Source of the DNA: Acestrorhynchus altus
Lineage: Eukaryota > Chordata > Actinopteri > Characiformes > Acestrorhynchidae
DNA length: 64,000 nucleotides
Direction: 5' to 3'
NCBI GenBank assembly: GCA_034509495.1
Contig: CM067522.1
Coordinates: 17,530,928 to 17,594,927, forward strand
The notes beneath the pieces were generated by a model. It saw only the letters and a list, made by a program, of their open reading frames with translations. It did not search any database and had not been told where the DNA came from. The position numbers and the translations under genes are program-made. This document shows, piece after piece, positions 37,925-49,769 of this stretch (positions are counted from its first letter, which is position 1; every line of letters starts with the position of its first letter).

Positions 37925-38605
37925 CAGCATGTGGACAAAAGTATTGGGACACCACCTACTTTCTCGTATATTCAGGGGTATATTAAAAAGAGTTGATCTT
38001 GCTTTTGTCAGAGTAACTGTCCAGGGAAAGCTGGAATATTGCTGTGAGGATTTGATTGATTTCATTTACAAGTTTTAATGAGGTCAGGATGTTAGATGAT
38101 CACCACCCCACCTCCTCCACCTTGCCATCAGGAATCAAGAGACAGCAAAACTGGCCATGCTCTCCGGGTGGGTAGGTGGCGGTCTCTTTCTACTTCACAC
38201 CCAGTGCCGTGGCAGCCAGCACATGCATCTGTTAGCCATTGTAATGGAGCTGGCAACCCTGTGATATGAGTATGTGACACAAGAGAGTCCTAATGGGGTT
38301 ACATAATTGGCACTTCCAAATTGAGATAAAATCTATATAAAAAAGGTACTAGATGGTGAATTATCATTCCAGAGAACACAGTTCCATTCTCCACAGCTCT
38401 ATGCTGGCAGGCTTTATACCCATCTAGTCCATGTCTGGAGTTGGCACAGTGCCAATAGTGCCTGTATCTGTTCCTATTCTAATGGTAGTACTTCTCTACA
38501 GGGACTAGAAATGTTGTGTGGGCTTTTGCATATCTGTGTCAGCAATGGATGCAAATTAATGCAGTTGAATGCATTTATTAGAAGTGGTGTCTATTTACAG
38601 TGCTG
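37925..38605. mobile_element. Dispersed Tc1-like nonautonomous element, longest copy
   Basis: Starts GTGTGGACAAAAG-like (ATGTGGACAAAAGTATTGGG), contains GAGGATTTGATTGATTTCAT, TTCCAGAGAACACAGTTCCA, CTTCTCTACAGGGACTAGAA and GTGTCAGCAATGGATGCAAA, and ends ATTAGAAGTGGTGTCTATTT. No open frame is kept. Confidence 0.65.
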
Positions 38606-38637
38606 TGCAAATGCTATGTAGTTATGGTATGGGTTGT

Positions 38638-38641
38638 GCAT

Positions 38642-38667
<26 letters not shown>
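38638..38667. repeat. (GT)n microsatellite
   Basis: GT run ending in GAGAGAG. Confidence 0.95.
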
Positions 38668-38672
<5 letters not shown>

Positions 38673-39789
38673 TTTGCCCACATCCTTGTCACATGACAGG
38701 CTGGTCTTTTCAGTTGCAAAAGTTCAGATTTCTCCATAGTGAACAAACCTTTATCCAAATGTGTTACTGATAGAGTGATAATATGAGCTTTCTGAAAGAA
38801 GATCTACACTCGACACACACCAGTTCCTGATATTTATTCCGCTTTACACTGGGTGGAGCTGTGAAATTCAGCACAGTCTTCTGTCCTCATCCAACCAACT
38901 TTTTCCATTAAACAACTGAACAACTTGTCTTTACAAGGCGAGAAAACAAACTTTGGGTGGAAGTGTCCTCTTCCTGTGTTAAAAAAAAAAAAATACAATT
39001 ACTTGAAAGATGTTTTTTTTTCCACAACACATTTTCAGGACGGAACTGACTCAAGAAATGAAAACCTCAGACCACATTTATTTCATATTTTTACAGCCTT
39101 CTATTTTTCCCACTGAGCACCCTTAAAAAGTTGAGGTTTCCTAAGCTGACATACTTGTCATTTACAAAAAATGACCTCTCTATCATTCTGATTGCTGATT
39201 CCTCGCTGTGCACCCACACATTTGGGCGAGGGCTGGTTGCTAAACAGTGGAGAAAAACATTTTTTTTTTTTGCTATTTATGAAAGTTCAGGTTCTTTTGA
39301 TTGGATTGACACCAAATTTTTGCAGATTGGGTGAAAACTCAAGAGACTAGTTCACACTCGGTGATTTGTGTGATTTTGCATATCATGCTAAATACAACTC
39401 AAAATCTAAGAGGGCAGAGCCAAATTATTTTTGTAGTGTATTAGGCAAATTAATCAGGGGAAAAATAATTTTGTCTTTGTCATATGGGTTGGAAGATACG
39501 GACCTTAGCACTTAACACTTCAGAGCGCCTCCATCAGAGCTTGTCGAGTCTGTTGACCAACTATAATGTCTATATAACTAATAGTTTGGTCTGTGCGCTC
39601 CATTTTACGCCAGAAAAAGAAGAAGAAGACTTACAACAATTTATGATTATGAGCCTTTGCAATGCCTAGGGTGTCTAAACTTTTACAGGCCAAATGATGT
39701 TTGACCTTTTGCTGTGAAACACATAGTAACGTGCATTACAAAATTGTAATTATTTGATGAGACACACAGTTTCCACATAGCAACGATTT

Positions 39790-39975
39790 TTGCTGTCACT
39801 ACTGAGCACAGAAACCTAATGGGATACCATAGCGTCCTCCTAGTAAAAACACAGAAACCACATTGCAACACCACAGCACCCATGGGGGATACTGCACAAA
39901 CCCCCAAGCTGCACCAGATCAACCAATAAGTTACACGATAGTGCCCACCTAGCAACAGCATAGCAACCACCTAGG
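39790..39975. repeat. CATAGCAACCACCT-type repeat
   Basis: ATAGCGTCCTCCTAG, CATAGCAACCACCTAGG and relatives. Same family as 12600-13170. Confidence 0.7.
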
Positions 39976-40203
39976 ATAATATATAAATCAGTGGAAAATA
40001 CTTTTAACTAACTTTTAATAAATACTGTATATCTCCTTCATATTGAGATTGACTGATTATTTACACATTTATTAAAACTTTACTATAAAATTACATACGT
40101 TGTCCTGGAATTTACAACGGTTACAATACATAACCAGCAGAGTGGAAATATACAAAAGTGACAAGAAGACGAGGCAAGGCAGGATACACCTTCTTCCCTC
40201 CCC

Positions 40204-40288
<85 letters not shown>
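40204..40288. repeat. (CT)n(CA)n compound microsatellite
   Basis: CT to 40230, then CA with one TA break. Confidence 0.98.
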
Positions 40289-40291
<3 letters not shown>

Positions 40292-41374
40292 AACACACCC
40301 ATCCATTTCCACAATAATCAGCCACTGTGCACATTCGTTATCACTCAGTCTCATTGCCACAATCCTCAATTCAGGTGAGTAAAATTCACTTCTGTGTAAC
40401 TATAGAGTTTCATGGTCAAAAGGGCATTGGTCTTAGCTTCCTCTATGCACTGGGATGTAGTAAAGTAGTAAAGGATAGGATATCATAAGATAAAACTTTA
40501 GTCGTATTTAGTATTTAGTAATACTATGATGACACAATGAGAACAGCTTGTTTTGGTTTATGCAAGCCACTCAACCTTTCTTCTGAAACCGGAGATTTCA
40601 TAATTCTAAACTTTGTAGAAATATAATACATTGCTTTCTGAGTACAGACACCAACCACAGGGGTGTGGTACACTGTCCACTAATGCATCTCAAAAATCTG
40701 AATGTCATACATTTATTTTATTCATAATATAAAACAATGTAAATGTATATTTTATATTTGTTATATTTCAAGCCTTTATTTAAGTTTTGAAGCCCCTGTT
40801 TACTTTATATATGGCCATATGTACTGGCCACATGTTTGCTCGTTTATGATTGTTTAAACTCGGTTAAGCCATAAAACTACAAAACTACATGTGCAGGTGG
40901 AAGCTCATCATTAAGCTCCATGTTTGAGTGAATGCTCCGAGTGTTAAGCAAAGATCCCTGTGCTAACAAAAGCTCCAAGCTAGTTGAAGCCATGTGTGCT
41001 AATGAAAGTTTAAACATTTTATTGAAGTCATGAATTGTCACCACCTTATTAAATAAAAAAAACCCCACCAGATTCATGTGCTGATCTTATCTGCACACTT
41101 AGCTAGCTAGCCTTTTTATGTTCTGAATGGTCTGCAGATTACAATTTATAGAGCATTTTACTACAATTAAACTGTATTAATATAGAAATATACATTGAAT
41201 ATAACATTGGTAAATGCTTATTTTGTTGCATATCTTTAGTATAAAAAGTAGATTTTTACATTTTTAAAACTAGTAGTAATTGATTGGTAATTTATTCAAA
41301 CCAGAAATTAAATATTCTGATAATAAATATTATCCTTTTCACATATTTTAATTTATAACATTTAAATTGTCTTA

Positions 41375-41378
<4 letters not shown>

Positions 41379-41443
<65 letters not shown>
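41379..41443. repeat. (AT)n microsatellite
   Basis: Pure TA run. Confidence 0.98.
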
Positions 41444-41445
<2 letters not shown>

Positions 41446-41639
41446 CTAACTTTTACTTTTCAAAGCCATTTATCACAGTATCATTTATTTAATTTATTTG
41501 AGTTGAATACATTTAGCTGTGTTTTGTTATTGTCCAGTGTGGAAGAACGGAAGTAGAAAACAGTAGTTACAGGCTACAAAAATCTTAACTTCATAAACTA
41601 CAGTGGTTTTAAGATTTATTTTTCATTTTGAAAACAATA

Positions 41640-41990
41640 TGGGGCTGTTTTATGAACCACTTTACAACACCATAGCAACCACCTGGGATACCATAGCAAT
41701 CAAAAAGAGAACACAAGACAAGAAGTTTGTCAAGTAGCATACATGGGTATCTAGGAAGTTTATATAGTCGTGTAGTATGAAATTTGGAATTAGCAAAACC
41801 ATAGAAACCACCTGTGTTACCATAGCAACCACCTCTGTTATTATAGCACCCACTTATTAACATCTTAACAACTGCCTACCAGCAATGTAGCAACCAAGTA
41901 CCACCTTAGGAACCAATGCCAATAGAATAGCAACACCTGAGCAACCACCAAGCAGCACCTTAGTAACCAACGCCTATATCACAGCAACAC
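41640..41990. repeat. CATAGCAACCACCT-type repeat upstream of fut7
   Basis: Several copies of CCATAGCAACCACCT and decayed versions, ending about 215 bp before the fut7 start codon. Confidence 0.75.
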
Positions 41991-42205
41991 TTCTTGCAAA
42001 CCCTGTTTAAAGTATTGAATACAGATCTTCTGCAGTTTGTTTCCCTGATTAAACACTAAATCCAGTTCTCCTCTATACATGGTACAGATTTCTGAAGCAA
42101 GACAGTCAAATTCAAGACCAGCCCTCAAGATAATTCAAGACCCAAACCTCTGTTGAGGTTAAATTTCAACTCCACATCATATTTGCTTCCTCTCTGTTGC
42201 TCTCC

Positions 42206-43240
42206 ATGTGTTCAACACGAGTTTCAGTGTCTGCGCTGGTGTTTCTCAGCATCATCTCTCTGATGCTACATCTGCTGGTCTACAGGAAGGTAAAGCCCAA
42301 ATGGGACCATTTACAACCCCAAAATCTCACCATCCTGCTTTGGCACTGGCCCTTTGGAGTCTCCTACAGCTTGGACGAAGATTTTTGCTGGAACAAATGT
42401 GGCATCTCTGGCTGTTTCCTCAAGGACAATCAGTCCCTTTTCTCTCAGGCTGATGTTGTGGTTTTCCACCACCATGAACTTTGGACTGGCCACTCCAAGC
42501 TGCCCTTGCATCTTCACCGTCCTCCAAATCAAAGGTGGCTTTGGATGTCACTGGAGCCTCCAATGAAGAACCTTAATTTGAGTGCTTACAACGGCTTCTT
42601 CAACTGGACGATGACCTATCGCCGTGACGCTGATATCTTCATGCCTTATGGAAAGCTGGTTCCAAGGAAGAACCACAGCACATACCTTGTACCACAAAAA
42701 AAGAGGTGTCTACTTGCCTGGGTGGTCAGCAACTACAAGGAGCACTACAAAAGGTCTAAGGTGTACCAGCAACTGAAGGAGTATATTCCAGCAGAACTGA
42801 TTGAGGTGTACGGCCGCTGGAACAAAAGGCCACTTTCTAACAAAGCTCTTCTGCCTACTATATCTAAGTGTCACTTCTACTTGGCCTTTGAGAACTCAGT
42901 GTACAAGGACTACATCTCAGAAAAGCTGTGGCGCAACTCACTGCAAGCTGGGACTGTGCCTGTGGTGCTAGGACCCCCAAGAGCCAACTATGAATGTATG
43001 GTACCCTCAGATGCATTTATCCATGTGGACGACTTCAGGAATGTCAGGGAGTTAGCTGATTTCCTTCAGAATCTAGCCTCTGATGAACAACGTTACCAGT
43101 CCTACTTCCGGTGGCATGAAAGTCTCAAACTGAAAATTTACACAGACTGGAGAGAGAGACTATGCACTATCTGCTCCCAGTACCACAAGCTACCAGTGCA
43201 TAGAGTCTACCAGGACCTTCACAGTTGGGGCAACATGTAG
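42206..43240 (+). CDS. fut7: Alpha-(1,3)-fucosyltransferase 7, complete coding exon (344 aa)
   Basis: A GT10-family Golgi enzyme that transfers fucose from GDP-fucose, alpha-1,3, to GlcNAc of sialylated lactosamine, the last step in making sialyl-Lewis x type selectin ligands. It is a type II membrane protein: a short N-terminus, one hydrophobic helix at about residues 7-26, a brief stem, then the catalytic domain. Visible motifs are LLWHWPF (44-50), FHHHELW (87-93), NWTMTYRRDADIFMPYG (133-149), the family signature FYLAFENSVYKDYISEK (224-240), TVPVVLGPPRANYE (250-263) and a C-terminal CTIC with YQDLHSW, which is distinctive of FUT7. Five N-glycosylation sequons occur (N40, N75, N124, N133, N156). 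Length matches mammalian FUT7 (about 342 aa). The first in-frame ATG, 42206, is used; its context is weak. A pyrimidine-rich tract ending in TTTCAG at 42230 could be an acceptor from an upstream exon. Confidence 0.93.
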   Translation: MCSTRVSVSALVFLSIISLMLHLLVYRKVKPKWDHLQPQNLTILLWHWPFGVSYSLDEDFCWNKCGISGCFLKDNQSLFSQADVVVFHHHELWTGHSKLPLHLHRPPNQRWLWMSLEPPMKNLNLSAYNGFFNWTMTYRRDADIFMPYGKLVPRKNHSTYLVPQKKRCLLAWVVSNYKEHYKRSKVYQQLKEYIPAELIEVYGRWNKRPLSNKALLPTISKCHFYLAFENSVYKDYISEKLWRNSLQAGTVPVVLGPPRANYECMVPSDAFIHVDDFRNVRELADFLQNLASDEQRYQSYFRWHESLKLKIYTDWRERLCTICSQYHKLPVHRVYQDLHSWGNM

Positions 43241-43429
43241 AGTCACAGTTGAGATATATTATGTTAAAAATGGTCAAGTAATATGAGGGTGCAACACACA
43301 CACACACAAGAATTCTCAGTTCAGGACCTGAAGATCTACCATCCTGAACATCTAGCTTTGAAATTCGTGACCCTGAAACCTTTAAAGTTCTAGAAACACC
43401 ACGCTGAGCCTGAGTTTCATCGGCCCAAC

Positions 43430-43710
43430 TTTGGTTTGAATCTAGGTCTAGCCAGAGATGCTGTTGCCAACACCACAGATAATATGGGATTTGGACTGAG
43501 CTGCTTTTGTTAACTGTCCATTTGCGAAGAATATTCCATATCCGGCCAAATTCCACATGGTCAATGGCAAGCCTCAGCTGATGCCGCCATAGATAAGCCA
43601 GGCTTGGGCCGATTCTTTAGGCCACCTGGGTAGATCGAATATGTTAGATTCAGGTTGGAGCTGAACTCTACAGAGTGATAAATCAGGAGCAGGTCTGGAT
43701 GCTCCTGCAC
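43430..43710. mobile_element. Second copy of the minisatellite-bearing element, with one unit
   Basis: TTTGAATCTAGGTCTAG, AATATGGGATTTGGACTGAG and GGTCTGGATGCTCCTGCACT correspond in order to the flanks and unit at 5990-6800, but only one to two units are present. Confidence 0.5.
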
Positions 43711-43778
43711 TTTAACTTTATAACATAAACAAAGGAAATATATGGAATGCAGGCTAGATCATCATGTTTTTTTATCTT

Positions 43779-43784
43779 AATAAA
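43779..43784 (+). terminator. Candidate fut7 polyadenylation signal
   Basis: The first canonical AATAAA I found downstream of the fut7 stop codon, about 540 bp after it. It sits in AT-rich DNA at the edge of a dispersed repeat, so it may not be the signal used. Confidence 0.25.
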
Positions 43785-43989
43785 TGAATAATGATGTTTC
43801 TCACCACATGGGTTCCCAGTCTTACTTCCGGTGATCTAGAACCCTGTAGCATTTAGCTCCAACTTAATACAAACATTAATAAAAGGTTTTAGGGTCCTCT
43901 GAATTTCACAGCCATGGTAGATCTCCAGGTCTAGATCTGAGCACCCCAGTTACAGAGTGAGTCTTGCACTATACATGCTTCATAATGTC

Positions 43990-44420
43990 AGACCCTCCAT
44001 CCACATAATACCTACTCTGTGGTGGTTCACAGCGATAGCTGGTATGCGGTTCATGTGCTCACATGCTCTGTTTGATTTGCATTGTTCCAGAAGTCCTGCT
44101 CTTTGTCTAGATGTTCTCTGAAAAACTTTAGTCTTGCCAGCACATTTTACATGAAAATCAAACTTCTTCGTCGTTTCTGATGGTAGATGCTGCACTTTCA
44201 CATCAGCTGTGGCAAGAGCTACCTCTAGGTGCCTCGATGACATTTAAGGATTGTTGAGACTTCTTCACACATCTTGTAGTCTGCGCTTGGGCTGAACCTG
44301 CTAGGACTGTCTGATCTATCCATGTTGGCAGATGTTCCAAATGGTCTCCACGTGTCAATTATTTTGCAGACGGTGGAATTGCTGATTTAGATTTTTTTTG
44401 TTTGTTTGTTTGCTTGTTTT
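43990..44420. mobile_element. Decayed DNA-transposon sequence
   Basis: CCAGAAGTCCTGCTCTTTGT, GTCTTGCCAGCACATTTTAC and TGTGGCAAGAGCTACCTCTA resemble the antisense transposase text of common fish Tc1-type elements. No usable frame remains. Identity rests on recollection. Confidence 0.4.
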
Positions 44421-45184
44421 GAGATATTTTAATAAACGTTCATTAAAGTTTACTGGGTTTGACACTTAACCAGGCACCTGTACTATGAGTGTGAGTTCTG
44501 CCCTTCCGGACTTCTCAGAAGAGAACAGTGTTTATAGTCAGTCTCTAACCAGGCTTGGCTTAAGACCATGAGCCCAACGTAAACACTCTCATACTATTTT
44601 ATGTTGATCATTGGTTCTGATGATCAGATTAGAATTTTCTCACGAACCCTCATGTCTGATAGACAAGGCCTTCACCATTATCGTGCCATCCTTTGGTGGA
44701 GTTGTTACATTTCAAACTGAAAAAGGCACTGAACAACAGATCTGAGTCAGAACACATTATGTCCATGCTAGTCTGGTGCTTGTGCTTTCCTTTAGTAGTA
44801 AAAACAGAACTGCGAATTACTGGGTATCATAGAGATACATTTATCTTGTACAGCTATGAGCTGTACAACTGACCACAGTTTCAGTGGCACGCTTATGAAA
44901 CTAAAGGTTCCTGAATGGTTCGTTGCTTGATTCTAGAAAGTCTTTGTTAACTTTAAAGAATTGTGCATTACATACATTACAATACCCCAAAGTTACGTGG
45001 ACGTTCTTCAACAAAACATGTAAGAAACAGAGAAAGGTTCTTTAGGGCAGCAAAAGATGTAGACTTAGAGGCCCAGATTGTTGCTCTCCAAAAAAAAACT
45101 GGCATCATTTCACCAGCTACCTGCTGCTGTGTTAGAGAAGTAGAATCTAGGTTGAGAGACCTTCCCCTTTGCCAAAGAGCATTA

Positions 45185-45612
45185 CAGAGTTCAAAAGGAT
45201 CCAAAACGGGTTATTCTTTGGTACCACACTAAAACACGGTTCTTTAAGGAAATTTCCACCAAAAGTAACTTCTTCATAGATCTAAAAGTGGCTATTCAGT
45301 GACACCACACCAAAACAGGGTGGTTTGAAGAACCCTTTACTGGAAGACCTTCTATGAAACAAAAGCGGTTCTTCTCTGACACTACTCCAAAACATGGTGG
45401 TGTAAAGAACCCTACACTGAAAAGGACCTTCTTCATTGAGTTGCAAGTGGTTCTTCTCTAGTACTAATACAAAATATGTTACTTTAAAGAGCTCTCCACT
45501 GAAAGGATTTTGTTCAAGGCTCCAAAAGTGGTTCTATTTTGAAACAAAAAGAATCCAAAAGAAGTGCTTCTCTGGCACTACTCAAAAAACATGATGCTTT
45601 AAAGAGTTCACA
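45185..45612. repeat. Tandem repeat of about 80 bp (GGTTCTTC family)
   Basis: Units begin AAAACA(T/C)GGTGGTTTAAAG, continue AACCCTCCACTGAAAGGA and end AAGTGGTTCTTCTCTG-like. The starts at 45231, 45312, 45389 and 45471 are 81, 77 and 82 bp apart. Scattered relatives at 30015-30110 and 59590-59740. Confidence 0.75.
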
Positions 45613-45673
45613 TTTCTTTCTTTCTTTTTCTTTCATTTTCTTAATTATTATTTTTTTAATTCTTATTTTTTAA

Positions 45674-45736
<63 letters not shown>
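45674..45736. repeat. (ATT)n microsatellite
   Basis: Pure trinucleotide run of about 20 units. Confidence 0.98.
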
Positions 45737-46937
45737 TAGTCCCCATGGATTCATCTGTGGTTTTAACTATTTCTGAGAATCCCTTTTTTTTGTGTAACTT
45801 CCTCTGTGCATCTCATTTTTACCACAAACCAGTTGAAATGACAGCACAGCTGTTACCACAGGCGGAAATCAGAACATTTTTAGAGTTGTTGTTTTTTTTT
45901 GACCTTGTACCACCCATGATCATGATCACTGAAACATCTAATGCCACCTACAAGTAATTTCACATGTGCCCCACACACACTCAACATGGCCTCCATGTCA
46001 TCTCTTGACAATGCGTTTTCACCGGTTGTGTGGGGCTTGCCTGCAGTTGCAATCTGCAAGCTGGCACAGTCAGATTATGATTTCTGGTCAATAGGCCCAC
46101 TGAAGCATCTCAGAAAGCAGTAGTGAACTTTGCCTGGCATCACCTTGAACCCCAGGTTAATTATTGATCTGTTAATCCTAATGCAGAAACTATTGTGAAT
46201 TAATTGATAACTGATTGGTTTAGCATTTGTTATGGGGTTCCACGGGGTTCTACTGAAGAGCCTTTGAAACTAATGTTAATAATTATAGTACTGTAGTTAT
46301 GAGAGTGAAGTGTGGGCTTCTATACAGACTCTACAATTTAAACACTAATTACAAATAAATGTAATGTCATCTGCTGTACCACCTTGGGATGCTTTGCTTA
46401 CCAGTGGTGCCACCTTTAGGGAACCACTGATTAAAAGTGTTTTTAAATTCTTATAAATGTGAAATGTCAAAATTAAAATCCTTTATCCAATGCAATAAAT
46501 GATCACACTCGATCTTACATAATACAGGACAGTTTATTCGTAAAATCAGAGCATACGTGACAAAACAGCACACCTCCAGTAACCAATATGATGCAATATT
46601 GAACATCTGTTTTTTAACAAATAAAGAGTCTGTAGCCTCGATTGTTTTTAACAACATCCCCCACTTTTCTGGATACAAGAGAGATTCAGTTCTTGACTGC
46701 AAAATGGTCCAAAATGGGTAATAAGTATCATTTATGAACCGTATAATTCAACACATGCAGACCTTTTTAAAAGCAAATTGGAAACAGACTTTGACAAATG
46801 AATATCAGAAGAAACTTGCACAAAATATTATCAATAACATTATATTATAGATTATATTGATTACCATGCATAAGCACTTTATAGTTTTATAATTACAGAC
46901 TGTAGTCATTAAAATTAAATTAATTAAAAAGTAATTA

Positions 46938-47275
46938 AATCTGTTTCTCTGCATACTTTGTGATCCTCCTTTGTTATCCTCCTTTTACTCTGTTCTTCAA
47001 TAATCTGCATTATATGGCATTTTTGGGAGCAGATACAGCAGTGCTGCTGGAGTGTTCAAACCCTTCGGTGTCACTGCTGGACTGAGAATAGCCCATCAGC
47101 CAGAATTATCCAGGCAACAGTGTCTTGTGGGCAGCACCCTGTGAACACTGATGAAGGACTAGAGGACTAGAACACAAACTATGCAGCAACAGATGAGCTT
47201 CTGTCTCTGACTTTACAAGGTGGAGCAACTAGAGTGTCTATTAGAGTGGACAGTGAGTGGACACAGTGTTGAAAC
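46938..47275. mobile_element. Palindromic DNA element, left part
   Basis: CTGTTTCTCTGCATACTTTG, CTCTGTTCTTCAATAATC, AGCAGTGCTGCTGGAGTG and GAACACTGATGAAGGACTAG are in family order. Confidence 0.65.
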
Positions 47276-47859
47276 AACTAGGTTAAGTTGGTTCCAGGTG
47301 TGCATAGGCTCTAAGTTGATTTGTACATGTGCTGCTACTGTGACCCGGTTAGGCTTCCAAAATGAGCCCCACCATTACAGCCCTCCTAAATATCACATGG
47401 GTCCCATCTGGGACCCAATTTGTAGCATGTAACCCAGGTGTGGTCAGGTTTAACCTCTTCTGGTTACATCACTGGTGGGGCCAACATGTACATCTGTGAC
47501 AGTTTTGGTTGCTGTTAATTCATTTGGGTGCAGTGTCATGCTTCCACCAGCAGAGAGAGCCACAGTTACACAAACCCAGCTGAGTGTAAGTTCTTGGATG
47601 ACCCAGGAGGCCAAGGCAGGTTTCTGCTGAGTGCTTTGTGAGGTTTACGCCAGCTTTTATCTGAGCATGACAAAGCCTCTACAAGCAGAATGGAGAATGG
47701 AGTGACTTGCAGTTACTGTACTAGTGCATCTCAGGGAATTAGAATGTAATCAAATGTTATTTTTTGTTCAGAATTTAATTTAACTAATTTAATTTAATTT
47801 AATTAAACTATCATTTCATTTATTTAATTTTTTTTTTTAATAATTTTATTCCAATTATC

Positions 47860-48125
47860 CACCCAATTTTGAAGTGCAAATTAATTACCCAGGCCGGTTA
47901 GACTGAGTATCCCTCTATTACATATGGTGCTACCAACACTAGGAGAGTGAAGACAAGTACACGCCTCCTCCAATACCTGTGAAGCATACTGCTTCTTTTC
48001 AATCTACTAACATTACATCATTCCTGGACAGCCAATGCACTTGGAGGAAAGGGCTGGGTCCATAGTTCCAACACAGCAGCAAACAGACGCCTGTGCTGAC
48101 CAGCACTGATTGTGTGTAGATTGCA
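47860..48125 (-). mobile_element. SINE-like dispersed repeat
   Basis: Shares CTAGGAGAGTGA and the following CGCCTCCTCCAATACCTGTG-like block with 63350-63695. Confidence 0.45.
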
Positions 48126-48149
48126 GTTCGCTGATGGACTGGTAGAGAA

Positions 48150-48425
48150 CATTCAGGGCTTCTTTGGTGGTAGCACTGAGGTGAATACTACTACGATGAT
48201 AATACTGAATTCCCTAAGCAAATAAAAGGGTCTACATTTTAGAAGTCAGTAGCTCCACATCAGAGGACCAGTGACTCAAGAGTTTCACTATGTTGTTACA
48301 CCAGTTGTTGTTTGTGTATATGCAAACACCGTCACCCCGGGTTTTACCGGTAAGAGTACTGTAAATTGTTAACCCAGCCTGTTCTGTGAGAATGATGGCG
48401 CAGCTTTCTCTCACCTCCTATTTTG
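48150..48425 (-). mobile_element. LINE endonuclease-domain fragment
   Basis: The minus strand encodes TGKTRGDGVCIYTNNNWC. After a frame change it encodes CRPFYLLREFSIIIVVVF. This is the TGKTRGGGVC-NNNWC then CRPYYLPREF pattern of the apurinic-type endonuclease in fish non-LTR retrotransposons. Stops and a frameshift make it a dead fragment. Confidence 0.75.
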
Positions 48426-48873
48426 TTGTTAAATTGTTAGATTGTCCAATTTGTTCTCTAAGAACTGCATGTCATTGAGCAGAATAGAGAGAAGCACATG
48501 TTTGAATTTGAACACTGTGTGAGCAAAGAAAGGGAGCAAACAGCCCCTCCCTTCTCATTTTCCTCTATAACCCAATATCTGGGTCAGTGACTTCATTAGC
48601 CCCACCCCCAGTCACTGATCAGTCCAAGTCTGTATGCAGGTTGAGCACGAACACATAAACCGTGCAGTAAACATGCACTGGATGCTCCTTTGGCATTTAA
48701 ACTGGGATTTAATTCAGTAGGAAATTAATGAAGTTTAGCTGTTTTCTGAGCTGGATTAGTCGCTGAAAATTCATCACACTATCGTGAGACTGCCATGGTT
48801 TGTTAGGTCATGTAGTTTCTTATGAATGTAGGTTACTCTGATCCTGAGATATGAAACTTAGAACAATGGATGC

Positions 48874-48890
48874 AACCCTAACCCTAACCC
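48874..48890. repeat. Very short telomere-like repeat
   Basis: AACCCTAACCCTAACCC, under three copies of the vertebrate telomeric hexamer. Confidence 0.5.
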
Positions 48891-48939
48891 AAGTGCAGAT
48901 CTCAGGTTCTTAGAGTTCTAAACCAACCATCACACCAGG

Positions 48940-49063
48940 AGTAAACCTGTGTGGACATGGGGAAAACAGAGGAAGCTCCTCACAGAGAGCAACCTGAGCA
49001 GGGATCAAACCCACAACCCTAAGCCCCTGGTGCGGTGGGACACATGCACCACTATGCCACCCA
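48940..49063 (-). mobile_element. tRNA-derived SINE
   Basis: Reverse complement reads GGGTGGCATAGTGGTGCATG as an A-box head and GGTTGTGGGTTTGATCCC with a B box, then the CTCTGTGAGGAG body. Same family as 49770-50020. Confidence 0.65.
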
Positions 49064-49769
49064 TACTGAATTTTGTTTTATTACTCACTTTCAGACTTTA
49101 TTTTTAGCAAACACATTTTGGGGGGCACAATAATGTTCGATGGGTGGGCTTAATAGTGTACCGACACACCAATTGCCTCCACTTGCATCAAAGACTTGTT
49201 TTTGTGGATTCCAACATTATTTGTCCTGGTTGATTTGATTTCAGACAAATATGACTTATGCAGTCAGAGTACACGAGTACAGTAATGAGAACTTTTTCAG
49301 CTAGTAATGAGAACTTTTTTGTGAGACTGGACACATCTGATAACAGCAACTATTGCATTGTTAGACGCTGTGCACAACCTGGTTTTGCAACTCAAATGGA
49401 AAAAGAAGCTGTAACCGGTCGAACAGGTCCATACCAGTGGAACGGTATGTATGGCCCTGCCTAAGTGGGCAGAGCTGCATGGTACCATTGACATTTTGGT
49501 TTGACATAATCCAAGAATAAGTTACTAAGAAAAAAATGTAAATTAAAATAGTTTTGTTTATAAGATGCAAAATGCATTAGTGCTATAGCGCCACCTTGAG
49601 GTAGATTATGCTAAGGAGGGAGTACTACCAGTTTTATGTCTGGTATTCTGTAAGACAGAATTAGTATTCATTTATCATATATAAATAATACACCAAAGAC
49701 CTAATGTTTGGTCTATTCATTAAAATATCCCTCAATTTGACCCTAATTAACCCGCAGTGGCACCACAGG

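Larger units (their letters stand above)
33399..42205. other. Intergenic region between divergent abca2 and fut7
   Basis: About 8.8 kb separate the two start codons. The interval holds a diverged copy of a 300-bp segment (33833-34135), a short internal duplication (34330-34390 and 34900-34985), a G-rich tract (35463-35500), transposon-derived fragments (36405-36720, 37925-38605), a LINE 3' end (37320-37870), two microsatellites and two CATAGCAACC-rich stretches. I recognise no host coding exon. Untranslated fut7 exons could be present; a donor-like CAG/GTGAGT at about 40374 is one candidate. Confidence 0.6.

Noticed and set aside
45941..46123. Short frame ending in DYDFWSIGPLKHLRKQ
   Set aside because: Protein-like look only. 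No start, splice or family evidence.
48874..48890. Interstitial telomere or chromosome-fusion scar
   Set aside because: Fewer than three hexamers beside a SINE; too short to mean anything.
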